DNA from: Sphingorhabdus sp. Alg231-15
Lineage (GTDB): Bacteria; Pseudomonadota; Alphaproteobacteria; Sphingomonadales; Sphingomonadaceae
Length of the DNA: 64,000 nt
Reading direction: 5' to 3'
Assembly: GCF_900149705.1 (NCBI RefSeq)
Contig: NZ_LT703001.1
Span: forward strand, 2,480,001 to 2,544,000
The notes below the pieces were generated by a model. The model was not told where the DNA came from and made no database searches. It worked only from the letters and a program-made list of their open reading frames with translations. Shown here one piece after another: positions 35,109 to 43,407 of this stretch. Every line of letters starts with the position of its first letter. Within the stretch, counting starts at the first letter, position 1. A program made the position numbers and the translations under genes.

Positions 35109-36041
35109 TCAGAACCTGATAAGAGCGCGTGGTCCCTCTGCCGTCTCTGCAGCATTCTTGCCGATTTTCCAGGTCATCACTTTCAGACCGTTCTTCTCAA
35201 CAAAGCCATCAACGCTGTTGTTGGTCGCAACCGTGCCATTGGTCTCGATCGTCAGGACACCGTCAATTTCAGAAATTTTTGGTGCTTTACCGCCACTTTC
35301 TTTCATCATCATCATGTTAAAGAAGCTGCCCTGTCCGGCAATGCTAGGCGATAACAGCTCCACTGCACCATCGCTGCGCTGGATAAGCTGGAAGAACGGA
35401 TATTGCATCTGTGAATCTGGAAGCACCGGAAAGCTGAAATAATTTCCGATAGTGCCGGTTTCGCTATACTCAACATCGAAAATATTCCCGCCCGCATGCT
35501 CGATTTTTTTCCAGCCGCGATATTTGCTCATTGTATTCGCAAAGGCGATCATGCTCGCGTCATCGCCAGGAATAGGACCACCGAAAAATGCGCCTGCCAT
35601 GGCCTTTTCTTCGTCATAGCGCTTTTTCCTGCGCTCCTGACTGCGGACATATTCGTCTTTTCTTTTGGTGATTTCTTCGTCCGTGCAGTCACGATCGACC
35701 ACGTCATAGGTGCGAATGCTGGTATCGACATCAGGATTGGCGTCTTTTCCATAGGCATCATAGTCATCCCCATAGACCGGCCTGACAGGATTGACCTCAC
35801 CATTGCTCTTGTAAACGCGGTCCCGGCAGATCAGCTTCGCTGAATCAAACGGCTCGTTGCTTGGTTTTTTCAGCTTGCCGTCGTCTGGCATCGTCATCTG
35901 AATTTGCCCAGTATAGCTGAATTCATAGCGATCACCGTCAAGGATCTTGAGATTTGCATTGAATTTGCCGGGCAATAGGAAGCAACCCGATAGCAACAGG
36001 GGTGCAGACAGCGCTGCAACAAATTTGAACATCTGTTTCAT
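35109..36041 (-). CDS. Exported lipoprotein of unknown function, 310 aa
   Basis: A lipoprotein signal (SAPLLLSGC, lipobox Cys near residue 20) precedes a 290-residue domain starting LKILDGDRYEFSYTGQIQM. Segments such as KRKDEYVRSQERRKKRYDEE form a charged helix. A few conserved aromatic residues and GDDASMIAFANTMSKYRGWKK are visible, but no family is recognised. It directly follows the RlmB-type gene (stop and start adjacent) and may share its transcript, so it could be a functionally unrelated neighbour. Confidence 0.75.
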   Translation of the reverse strand: MKQMFKFVAALSAPLLLSGCFLLPGKFNANLKILDGDRYEFSYTGQIQMTMPDDGKLKKPSNEPFDSAKLICRDRVYKSNGEVNPVRPVYGDDYDAYGKDANPDVDTSIRTYDVVDRDCTDEEITKRKDEYVRSQERRKKRYDEEKAMAGAFFGGPIPGDDASMIAFANTMSKYRGWKKIEHAGGNIFDVEYSETGTIGNYFSFPVLPDSQMQYPFFQLIQRSDGAVELLSPSIAGQGSFFNMMMMKESGGKAPKISEIDGVLTIETNGTVATNNSVDGFVEKNGLKVMTWKIGKNAAETAEGPRALIRF

Positions 36042-36794
36042 TTAATTCTCCCGGTTTCGTGTATATTCTGCGTAAAGAGCTATGGCTGCGGCGTTTGATA
36101 CGTTGAGGCTTTCCATCTGCGGAGCCATAGGCAACCGCGCGAGAGCGTCACAATGGGCGGCAACATTCTGACGCAGACCTTCTCCTTCTGCGCCCATCAC
36201 CAGTGCCAACTTGCTTTGCCCCATGATGTCGCCCAGTGTTTCCTTCGCATCACCGTCCATACCAATGCGCCAATATCCCGCCTCGGCAATTTCATCCAGC
36301 GCTCGGGCCAGATTGACCACCCGTATCCAAGGAACAATTTCCAGAGCGCCTGAAGCTGATTTTGCCAGCGTCCCGGACTCGGGCGGCGCATGGCGATCCT
36401 GGGTCACTATGGCTGCGGCGTCGAAGGCTGCGGCCGAGCGCAAAATTGCCCCGACGTTATGAGGATCGGTCACTTGATCCAACACCAAGATCGGGCGACC
36501 TTTTTCGGTTGCTTTGTCGAGCATGTCGCCAAGCCAGATTTCGGGCAGAGGATCGACATCAAGTACCATCCCTTGATGCGGTGCATCGCGCGGTATGGCG
36601 CGGCCCAGATCAGCCACGTCGCTATATACGACCGCAAGATCCTGCGGAAGGTCAAGTGAGGCAAGGGCCTCTCGTGTTCCTGATATTTTTTTTACGAACC
36701 GGTGCGGGTTGGCGAGTGCAGCTTCCACCGCATGCCGACCCCAGAATTTCAAACCACCGCCGGTTTTCTTCACAGATCTGTTTTTACGTGCCAT
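36042..36794 (-). CDS. rlmB: TrmH/RlmB-type RNA 2'-O-methyltransferase
   Basis: About 250 residues. An N-terminal substrate-binding domain (FWGRHAVEAALANPHR) is followed by a SPOUT methyltransferase domain with LDQVTDPHNVGAILRSA (motif 1), LVMGAEGEGLRQNV (motif 2) and SLNVSNAAAIALYAE (motif 3), as in RlmB, which methylates G2251 of 23S rRNA. The ATG at 36794 starts the basic stretch MARKNRSVKKTGGGLKFWGR; a longer start at 36908 has no homologous-looking sequence. The next gene upstream is tRNA-Tyr on the other strand. Confidence 0.87.
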   Translation of the reverse strand: MARKNRSVKKTGGGLKFWGRHAVEAALANPHRFVKKISGTREALASLDLPQDLAVVYSDVADLGRAIPRDAPHQGMVLDVDPLPEIWLGDMLDKATEKGRPILVLDQVTDPHNVGAILRSAAAFDAAAIVTQDRHAPPESGTLAKSASGALEIVPWIRVVNLARALDEIAEAGYWRIGMDGDAKETLGDIMGQSKLALVMGAEGEGLRQNVAAHCDALARLPMAPQMESLNVSNAAAIALYAEYTRNREN

Positions 36795-36942
36795 ATCGCT
36801 CTTTAACGGCTCGGCTGCGATGGCACATCCTTTTTTTTGCACGGCAAATATGTGATTTTGAGAGGGCAGGCATTGACACTGGGCGATGCTTTCGTCATTG
36901 AGCCGCATCTTGCCAAAAAACGGTCAAGACAGGCAACCAAAT

Positions 36943-37028
36943 GGACAGGTGGCCGAGTGGTTAAAGGCAGCAGACTGTAAATCTGCCCGCGCAAGCGTAC
37001 ATAGGTTCGAATCCTATCCTGTCCACCA
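36943..37028 (+). tRNA. tRNA-Tyr (anticodon GTA)
   Basis: The acceptor GGACAGG (36943-36949) pairs with CCTGTCC (37018-37024), followed by A and an encoded CCA. The D-loop, the anticodon arm GCAGA-CTGTAAA-TCTGC with GTA at 36977-36979, a long variable arm and the T-arm ATAGG-TTCGAAT-CCTAT are all present. The 86-base length with a variable arm is as expected for tRNA-Tyr. Confidence 0.97.
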
Positions 37029-37316
37029 TTTTTGCTGAGCAGTTTCGATCTGCGCTATCAGCGTCGGCAAGGGCGGTCTGACTAAGTAAAAACGTCTTCC
37101 AAACAGCAGAAACGTCTCTTGGCCGATATGCCAAATTTTTAGCGGAAAAACTCCGTTCCATTGCCGAAAACGGGCCCATCAGGCGCCACTAGGTCTCGAC
37201 ATAGCTCCAGTAGGTGCGATCCGCTTCATATGCATCCCAAACGCTCATCATTAGGTGACAAGCTTGTCCGGCTGTGGAAAGGAAGCTTCAAGTGAGTTCA
37301 GGATACAGGAGAGCAT

Positions 37317-38093
37317 ATGAAGAACCTATTTGACGTGAGCGGAAAAGTGGCGGTTGTCTCGGGAGGATCAAGCGGTATCGGCGCTATGATGGCACGTGGT
37401 CTGGTTGAGAACGGCGCCAAAGTCTATATCACCGCACGCAAGGAAGAGCGGCTGATGGCGATGGCCGAAGAGCTTTCCAAACTGGGAGAGTGTATCGCCA
37501 TTCCAGCTGACTTATCCAATGTCGAGGGTATTGAAAGCTTCGTAGCGGCTGTGAGCGAGCGGGAAACTAGGGTCGACATCCTGATCAACAATGCCGGCGC
37601 CAACTGGGCTGCACCGGTTGAGGACTTTCCCGAAAAAGGCTGGGATAAAGTCATGGATATCAACATCAAGGCGATATTCTTCGCAACCCAAAAATTCCTG
37701 CCACTTCTCAAAGCTTCGGGTAATCCGGATGATCCTGCGCGGGTAATCAATATCGCGTCGATCAATGGCATCCGAAATTCCGGCATGCCGACTTATGCCT
37801 ATTCCGCGAGTAAATCCGGAGTGATTCATTTGACCGAGCATCTCGCGACCGATCTTGCGTCCTACAACATCAATGTAAACGCCATTGCACCGGGCTTCTT
37901 CCCGAGCAATATGACCAAACAGATAGTTGAGAATGACGGGATGACCAAAATGGCAATTTCCCAGATTCCTAGGGGACGCATGGGTGCGCCGGAAGATATT
38001 GCTGGCACCGCGCTTTATCTGTGCTCCAGAGCATCATCATGGTTGGTCGGGCAAACAATTGCACTGGATGGCGGGATGATCTCACGCCCTTAG
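37317..38093 (+). CDS. Short-chain dehydrogenase/reductase, second copy
   Basis: 258 residues with VSGGSSGIGAMMARGL (nucleotide binding), INNAGANWAAP, the Ser of RVINIASINGIRNSG, and YAYSASKSGVIH (Tyr and Lys). The C-terminal LVGQTIALDGGMISRP is the usual SDR end. Resembles gluconate 5-dehydrogenase or 3-ketoacyl reductase-like SDRs, so the exact substrate cannot be named. AGGAG lies just before the ATG. The preceding 288 bases after the tRNA hold no recognised feature. Confidence 0.9.
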   Translation: MKNLFDVSGKVAVVSGGSSGIGAMMARGLVENGAKVYITARKEERLMAMAEELSKLGECIAIPADLSNVEGIESFVAAVSERETRVDILINNAGANWAAPVEDFPEKGWDKVMDINIKAIFFATQKFLPLLKASGNPDDPARVINIASINGIRNSGMPTYAYSASKSGVIHLTEHLATDLASYNINVNAIAPGFFPSNMTKQIVENDGMTKMAISQIPRGRMGAPEDIAGTALYLCSRASSWLVGQTIALDGGMISRP

Positions 38094-38125
38094 ATTTCGA
38101 TTGTTGCTATAACATACTGAACATA

Positions 38126-38158
38126 AAAAGGCGGCCGTTCCGTACGGCCGCCTTTTTT
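38126..38158 (+). terminator. Strong terminator between the SDR and TonB receptor 3 genes
   Basis: GGCGGCCG-ttccgta-CGGCCGCC flanked by five A on the left and six T on the right. It is in a convergent gap, so it can stop both genes. Confidence 0.88.
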
Positions 38159-38173
38159 CACTTCCAAGCGCGC

Positions 38174-41038
38174 TTAGAAAGTAAGCTTCGCGCCAATTGT
38201 ATAGCGTCGTCCCAGGGCATCATATGTTGATGGATATGTGTTGCCGCTGTTAAATTCCGTCGCACCAATTGTATTGCCAACCAGCGGCGGTTTCTTGTCG
38301 AACAGATTGTCGACCACGAATGTCAGATCCAGCGTATCCATGAGCGTCGTCTGCAGCACCAGATCGAAGATATTATAGGAGCCGATGCTTTCGAACTCGG
38401 GAAGAAAGCTGCCTTGCAAAGACGTCTCGACTTCCTGGCTGGAAATATATTTCCAACCCAGGGAGATGGATCCTTCCTCGCGCGATAATGAAATCCGGCT
38501 GTTCGTCTGGAATTCTGGCTGGATACTTTCGCAATTGACGCTGTAGAAGCCTGCACATTCGCGATTTACACTGTCCGGTGTGGCCTGGAACTTTCTATCG
38601 AACGTATAGTTTCCGTTCACTTGCAGTCCGAGGGTCGCGAAATCGAGGTCCCGACTATAGCTAATGTTGAAATCAATTCCCGACGTTTCCAATCGTCCAA
38701 GATTGGTTAGTTCTAGCAGAAGGCCAGGTGTATCGCTTGCCCCGCCGTTCAGACTGCCGTTCAGGGGGTTGCGGATGATCAGTGCGCAGGCGGGATCGCT
38801 GGCATCAGGCGGATTGAAACAGGGCTGGATAACATCCCCGACTGTTGTCCGCGAAATGGCGTCCTTGATCTCAATATCGTAATAATCCACCGACACCGTC
38901 AGACCCGGAATAATGGCGGGCTGGATAATCGCACCAAAAGTAATGGTCGTTGCTTTTTCAACATCCAGATCAGGGTTGCCGCCGCCGGTAAAGTTGATTT
39001 GACTCGCGGACGGGGCCGGAATGGAGCCAATAGTGCCGGCGGGGGCGCCTTGCGCAATACAGATAGCGGTGAGCTCAGCATTCCCGACGGGATTGGCACC
39101 AGCACACGGATCAACAGCGAGATTGTCCAGTCCAGTCACCGGAGGCTCGAAAAGCTCTTCGATATTGGGAGACCGCACGGCGCGTTGATAGATACCCCGC
39201 AGTTTCAGACCATCCACGGGTTCCCAGCTGCCACCGGCTTTCCAGGTGAAATTCCCGCCCGTATTGGAATAATCGGAATAGCGACCGCCAAGCTCAAGCG
39301 TCAGGCTTTTGAAAAATGGTTGATCCTCGACAATGGGAGCAACGATTTCACCAAATACTTCCTTCACACTATAGCGACCGGATTGGGCCAAAAAGGCCTC
39401 GCCATTACCGAGCACCTCATCAAGCGTCCCAGTTGCAATATCGGGGTTAATCGACGCAATATTCTCGCGATACTCAACGCCAACGGCAAAATTGAGTGGT
39501 GTGCCTGCCCAAGGTAAGGCAAAGCCTGCATCACCGGAAACCGAACCGGTAACCACGGTCAATTCGGTTTTTGTCGTCAGAGATACTGGCGGTGCCGAGA
39601 AAGCGGCGAAATCCGGGGAGATATCCTGACCGGTTGGACCGAATAGATTGATCGGTACACAGCCATTGGATGGATCCACACAATTATCTGCATCAATAGC
39701 GAAAAGCGACTGCTGAACACGGGATTGCAAGCCATTATTTCGCTGACTGCGGACACGTTCGGACTGGCCATGCGTGGCGTGGACATCCCATTCGATATTA
39801 TCGACTATCGTACCGCGAACACCGGCTTCAATCTGGAATACATTGGATTCGATTGTCTCCTCGCGATTGCCCTGTTCAACCAGCCGACGATTGATTGTCA
39901 CCGCCGGAGCGCGAAAGGCAGGATCGCTGGGGTCGGTAACACCCGCCGCCGCATCACAGTCTGCCTGCGAGATTCCTACACCCTGTTGGGCACATATCTG
40001 GTTTCGCAGATTGTCGGTCAGGAATGGATTGCTGAGCGGGAGATTATAGGTCGTACCAAAGAGTCCTGATGGCGCTGCCCGAATATCAACCTTATTGTTG
40101 GAAAACAGTCCTTTGCCGTAAACTTCAATGCCATCAGCAACTTCAAAATGAGCGGCACCGAATATGTTGATCCGTTCCAGCGGCGTTTGATAGAGATTGA
40201 ACGGATTGAAGTTAAACGTGTTGAACGGTGCGACCAAAGAGTCGGTATCTGGATCATATTGCATCCCGTTGATGGCAGTTGGTACCGATGTTCCGGATCC
40301 GAGAGCATTGCCGGAGACCGAACTGATCGAGTCGACACCAAAGCTGCGATCAGCCTGGAACAGGGGATCGGAACTGTGATATCCGATGTTCAGGACAGCA
40401 TTGCCGCGATCGTCCGCAAAATTGCCGCCGATGGTCAAATCGGTCCGGAATACACCGGCATCACTGCTTTCTGTGAGGCCATAGCTGGCTGAGATTTCAG
40501 CGCCTTCAAAATCCCGTTTCAACACGAAATTGACCACACCGGATATCGCATCCGCACCATAAACCGTTCCGGCACCTCCGGTCACGATATCAACCCGCTC
40601 TACCAAGGCCAGCGGGATAACATTGGTATCGGTAACACCGGTTAGCCCGGCTGGTACCACTCGGCTATTGTCAATCAGGACAAGGTTACGATTGCTTCCC
40701 AGTCCGCGAAGGTTGACCTCCGACGAACCGTCATTGCCATTATTGACTGATGAGCCAATGCCAGCAACAACTCCGGGTAAATCCCTGATCAACTCTTCCG
40801 CTGTCAATGAGGGGGCAAGGTCAATTTGATCGCGACCCAACACGGTCACTGGACTGGACAGCTCCAGATTGGGATCCGTGATCCTAGACCCTGTAACGAC
40901 AATCACATCTGCGGAATCATCGCTTTCTGCGCCTTCCTGATCCTGCGCTTTGGCTGCCGTAGCAGAGATAGCAACAGCGACCATCGCCGCTGAAGTAAGG
41001 CATTTGCGTAAGGTTTGAGTTTTCAAATTCGGCCGCAT
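38174..41038 (-). CDS. TonB-dependent outer-membrane receptor 3
   Basis: 954 residues: signal peptide ending at AAKAQ, TonB-box-like DVIVVTGSRI (about 42-51), plug (about 58-185 with VNLRGLGSNRNLVLIDN and GTVYGADAISGVVNFVLKRDF), and a barrel ending in YTIGAKLTF with the terminal Phe. The plug differs from the tandem pair and belongs to the long sphingomonad receptors of the type with RNLVLIDN. Cys pairs (CAQQGVGISQADC, CVDPSNGCVP) may form loop disulfides. No transporter genes are beside it. A LytTR response regulator lies upstream on the same strand and may control it. Confidence 0.92.
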   Translation of the reverse strand: MRPNLKTQTLRKCLTSAAMVAVAISATAAKAQDQEGAESDDSADVIVVTGSRITDPNLELSSPVTVLGRDQIDLAPSLTAEELIRDLPGVVAGIGSSVNNGNDGSSEVNLRGLGSNRNLVLIDNSRVVPAGLTGVTDTNVIPLALVERVDIVTGGAGTVYGADAISGVVNFVLKRDFEGAEISASYGLTESSDAGVFRTDLTIGGNFADDRGNAVLNIGYHSSDPLFQADRSFGVDSISSVSGNALGSGTSVPTAINGMQYDPDTDSLVAPFNTFNFNPFNLYQTPLERINIFGAAHFEVADGIEVYGKGLFSNNKVDIRAAPSGLFGTTYNLPLSNPFLTDNLRNQICAQQGVGISQADCDAAAGVTDPSDPAFRAPAVTINRRLVEQGNREETIESNVFQIEAGVRGTIVDNIEWDVHATHGQSERVRSQRNNGLQSRVQQSLFAIDADNCVDPSNGCVPINLFGPTGQDISPDFAAFSAPPVSLTTKTELTVVTGSVSGDAGFALPWAGTPLNFAVGVEYRENIASINPDIATGTLDEVLGNGEAFLAQSGRYSVKEVFGEIVAPIVEDQPFFKSLTLELGGRYSDYSNTGGNFTWKAGGSWEPVDGLKLRGIYQRAVRSPNIEELFEPPVTGLDNLAVDPCAGANPVGNAELTAICIAQGAPAGTIGSIPAPSASQINFTGGGNPDLDVEKATTITFGAIIQPAIIPGLTVSVDYYDIEIKDAISRTTVGDVIQPCFNPPDASDPACALIIRNPLNGSLNGGASDTPGLLLELTNLGRLETSGIDFNISYSRDLDFATLGLQVNGNYTFDRKFQATPDSVNRECAGFYSVNCESIQPEFQTNSRISLSREEGSISLGWKYISSQEVETSLQGSFLPEFESIGSYNIFDLVLQTTLMDTLDLTFVVDNLFDKKPPLVGNTIGATEFNSGNTYPSTYDALGRRYTIGAKLTF

Positions 41039-41105
41039 TGCTGGCTCCCTTGGTTAAATACAGGGGCAACCAAATAAATAGAAAGAGCGGTTCAGCAATC
41101 AAATA

Positions 41106-41153
41106 TGACGGTAATTTGAATATTGAATAACAGATGGCGAATTGATGCAACGG
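41106..41153 (-). promoter_or_regulatory. Three spaced LytTR-like repeats before receptor 3
   Basis: On the minus strand CCGTTG (41153-41148), CTGTTA (41133-41128) and CCGTCA (41111-41106) follow at 20- and 22-base intervals, 70-115 bases before the receptor ATG. LytTR regulators bind direct repeats of about 9 bp at two helical turns; the match to the consensus is partial. Confidence 0.3.
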
Positions 41154-41229
41154 TGGGTGCACAATCGCGTGAATATATATCAGTAATTATGGAGAATAAT
41201 ATCTTACACCACTGATAATGAAGTTATTA

Positions 41230-42033
41230 TTATTCGATATTCGGAGAGATAATCGCCATCACCTCTTTGGCATATTTTCGACCTACCGGGACTTCATCGC
41301 CGGTGCTTAACCGCACTATTCGAGCACCATTGCTGTTGCGTTTTATGGCGACGATACGAGAGACATTTACCGCTGCGGAACGGTGTACGCGCAGAAAGCC
41401 AATGGCGGCGTTGCGGGAAACGAAGTCTCCGATCATCTGGCGATACAGATAGGTTTTTTCTTCAGCATGGAGGCGCACATATTCGCCCTCCGCTTTTATC
41501 CAGTCTATCCGATCACAATCCACGCGCACCGTTTCACCGTGCCGTGGGACCCATAAGTAATGGTCATCATCCAGTGCTTTGGAGCGCTCCTGCCTCAGTT
41601 CGTTGAGCGTCTTTCCCAGAAGCGCAAGCCGGTTGCGTGCTTCGCGATCGGCATAAGCAACCCGGGCCCGGTCGATGGCTTCGACTAAGCGGGCATAGCG
41701 CACGGGCTTTGGAATAAAATCAAGTGCCCCAGTTTCGAACGCACGGACCGCAAATTGGGGATATGCGGTTATGAAGATGATAAGCGGAATGCGGCTGGCG
41801 TGATCGTTGAGGGAGGATGTAAGATGTTCAATGACATCAAATCCATCCAGAAGCGGCATTTCAATATCAAGCAAAATCACATTTGGATTTAGTTTTTCAA
41901 TGAGCGCCAAGGTTTCCCTGCCATCGGCGGCTTCCCCAATCAGAGACACCGCATCCATCCTGTTTACAAGTTCCGCCAAACGGGAGACGGCCAGCGGCTC
42001 GTCATCGCTAATCAGCACAGTGATCGGGGTCAT
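41230..42033 (-). CDS. LytTR-family response regulator
   Basis: 267 residues. A receiver domain (about 1-120) has the acidic pair Asp10/Asp11, phospho-acceptor Asp56 in NVILLDIEMPLLDG and the FITAYP/KPVRYARL region. A LytTR DNA-binding domain (about 165-267) has VRVDCDRIDWIKAEGEYVRL and the C-terminal VRLSTGDEVPVGRKYAKEVM. The ATG at 42033 overlaps the stop of an upstream open frame as ATGA; a GTG at 42063 is less likely. No histidine kinase gene is adjacent, so the signal source is unknown. It lies 191 bases upstream of TonB receptor 3 and could regulate it. Confidence 0.88.
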   Translation of the reverse strand: MTPITVLISDDEPLAVSRLAELVNRMDAVSLIGEAADGRETLALIEKLNPNVILLDIEMPLLDGFDVIEHLTSSLNDHASRIPLIIFITAYPQFAVRAFETGALDFIPKPVRYARLVEAIDRARVAYADREARNRLALLGKTLNELRQERSKALDDDHYLWVPRHGETVRVDCDRIDWIKAEGEYVRLHAEEKTYLYRQMIGDFVSRNAAIGFLRVHRSAAVNVSRIVAIKRNSNGARIVRLSTGDEVPVGRKYAKEVMAIISPNIE

Positions 42034-42490
42034 TGCCTGAGCCTGAGGGAATTGATGGTCCACGGAAAGACAGAGGATAAGTTCGCGGGGATTACACTTG
42101 GCTGAACAACGGTGGGTAAATCATGATAGATTTCGGTAGGATGGCTGGATATTGCCCGCGGTTCGATCATCCGTGCAATGACAGAGTATGTTCTGGCTAC
42201 CCCATTGGCCGCAGAAGAAAGAACAGGGCTCAGAAAATCAATTCTGCCGCTCCAATATCTATTCACTCTGCCCATGGCCATCGTTATGCATGCGGACGAA
42301 ACCGAGCGAAACCATCTTCGCGGGTCGTTCATTTGGTTCAGCAGGTCGTTTGTTGCTACTTTGTGATTTTTGTCGGTTCTTGGCCGCTTTTCGTAGAATA
42401 GCACGAGAAATTTTACATCATTTTACGTAACCTTATTCGTGCAGTTTAAAGGCCGACCCCCCGGCTGATAGTGATACAGGAGCGTAAATA
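42034..42490. other. 457-base stretch without a confident gene
   Basis: The region between the LytTR regulator and the divergent TetR gene. An open frame on the minus strand (42404 to 42030, 124 codons) has its stop overlapping the LytTR start as ATGA, but I see no recognised domain, signal or good ribosome site. It may be a small gene, the decayed end of an upstream partner, or chance. Nothing else stands out. Confidence 0.3.
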
Positions 42491-43159
42491 ATGGCAACCA
42501 AAATGAAATCAATGGATCCGAAAGTAGATGTGAGTGCTGAGGGATCAGCATGGCGTCCAGCATCCTCTCGTCGGTTGATCCTGGATGCCGCGCGGCGAAA
42601 GCTGCGCCAACAGAGCTTTAACGAGTTTGCGATGGAGGCTGTTGCTTCCGAAGCCGGTGTTTCCCGTCGTACCGTCTATAATCAATTTGCCAATCGCGAA
42701 GAGCTCTATTGCGCTTCCCGGCTGGAATTATTTGAAAAAATAGATTTGGCTATGGTGTCGATCAAATTCGATACTGATCAACCCGTCGAAAAAATGCTGC
42801 ACCGGTTTTGCAAGGCTGGGATCGCAATCTTATTGTCCCCAGAAAGCTTTGAGCTTAGAGCCTCTCGCGCACGCGACCGGCGTGCCTTTCGGTGGATTGA
42901 AGAGCAATATGCGCACCGGATCGACGAACCGTTGCGCCTGAAGATTGAGCATTTTTTGCTCAGTCTCATGCTTAAGGGCGATATTGAAAATACGGATCCT
43001 GAACCTTTGGCAGAATCGCTTTTGTCCGCGATCAACGCCTGTGTCGGCGATGACGGCAAGGCAGAGGCCAACCTGAAACAACCACCGGTATTCACCCCAA
43101 AGGAAATCGCCGATATCTATCTCAATCGGTTACCGCTGGTCAGCCAAGAAGCCGCATAG
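42491..43159 (+). CDS. TetR-family transcriptional regulator
   Basis: 222 residues. The N-terminal helix-turn-helix (about 28-75) contains AMEAVASEAGVSRRTVYNQFANREELY. The all-helical C-terminal ligand domain shows no known target. GGAG precedes the ATG. The target genes are unknown; the next gene on the same strand is nhaA, 248 bases away, and a strong hairpin between them argues against a shared transcript. Confidence 0.88.
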   Translation: MATKMKSMDPKVDVSAEGSAWRPASSRRLILDAARRKLRQQSFNEFAMEAVASEAGVSRRTVYNQFANREELYCASRLELFEKIDLAMVSIKFDTDQPVEKMLHRFCKAGIAILLSPESFELRASRARDRRAFRWIEEQYAHRIDEPLRLKIEHFLLSLMLKGDIENTDPEPLAESLLSAINACVGDDGKAEANLKQPPVFTPKEIADIYLNRLPLVSQEAA

Positions 43160-43226
43160 CGCATAGGGCAATTTGATCTGGCTAGATGAAGCTCAAATCT
43201 GCGCGCCGTGCATGAAGATGATTTAG

Positions 43227-43258
43227 ACATGCCGCTGTCAAGAGTGACGGCGGCATGT
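43227..43258 (+). terminator. Hairpin after the TetR gene, terminator or first element of the nhaA leader
   Basis: ACATGCCGCTGTCA-agag-TGACGGCGGCATGT, a 14-bp stem with one G-U/mismatch position, 70 bases after the TetR stop. There is no T-run, so it may instead be the first structure of an nhaA leader RNA. Confidence 0.5.
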
Positions 43259-43269
43259 TCGTCAATGGG

Positions 43270-43307
43270 CTCACCCGCCGCTTGCTGGTGCAAGCCAACG
43301 GGTCGAG
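43270..43307 (+). ncRNA. Candidate structured RNA element upstream of nhaA
   Basis: A nested hairpin, CTC-ACCCG-cc-GCTTGC-tggt-GCAAGC-caa-CGGGT-c-GAG, begins 12 bases after the previous hairpin and ends 100 bases before the nhaA ATG. The inner 6-bp and outer 5-bp stems are perfect. Two Rfam-type motifs, nhaA-I and nhaA-II, are known upstream of such genes; I cannot tell whether this is one of them. Confidence 0.4.
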
Positions 43308-43407
43308 TCAACATATTGTCCGGACATTAAACCAATAGTTCCCCTTGATTTTGGGAGCGCGTCTGCGCATGGGTTGACCGAAACCACGGATCAACAAAAG
43401 GCCTTTT

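Noticed and set aside
36961-37179. A 72-codon minus-strand open frame containing MVDRIGFEPMYACAGRFT
   Set aside because: It is the antisense of the tRNA-Tyr gene; this peptide is a familiar false protein produced by translating a tRNA.
42178-42366. A 62-codon plus-strand frame starting MTEYVLATPLAAEER
   Set aside because: Looks faintly protein-like but has no ribosome site and overlaps a competing frame on the other strand; cannot be supported.
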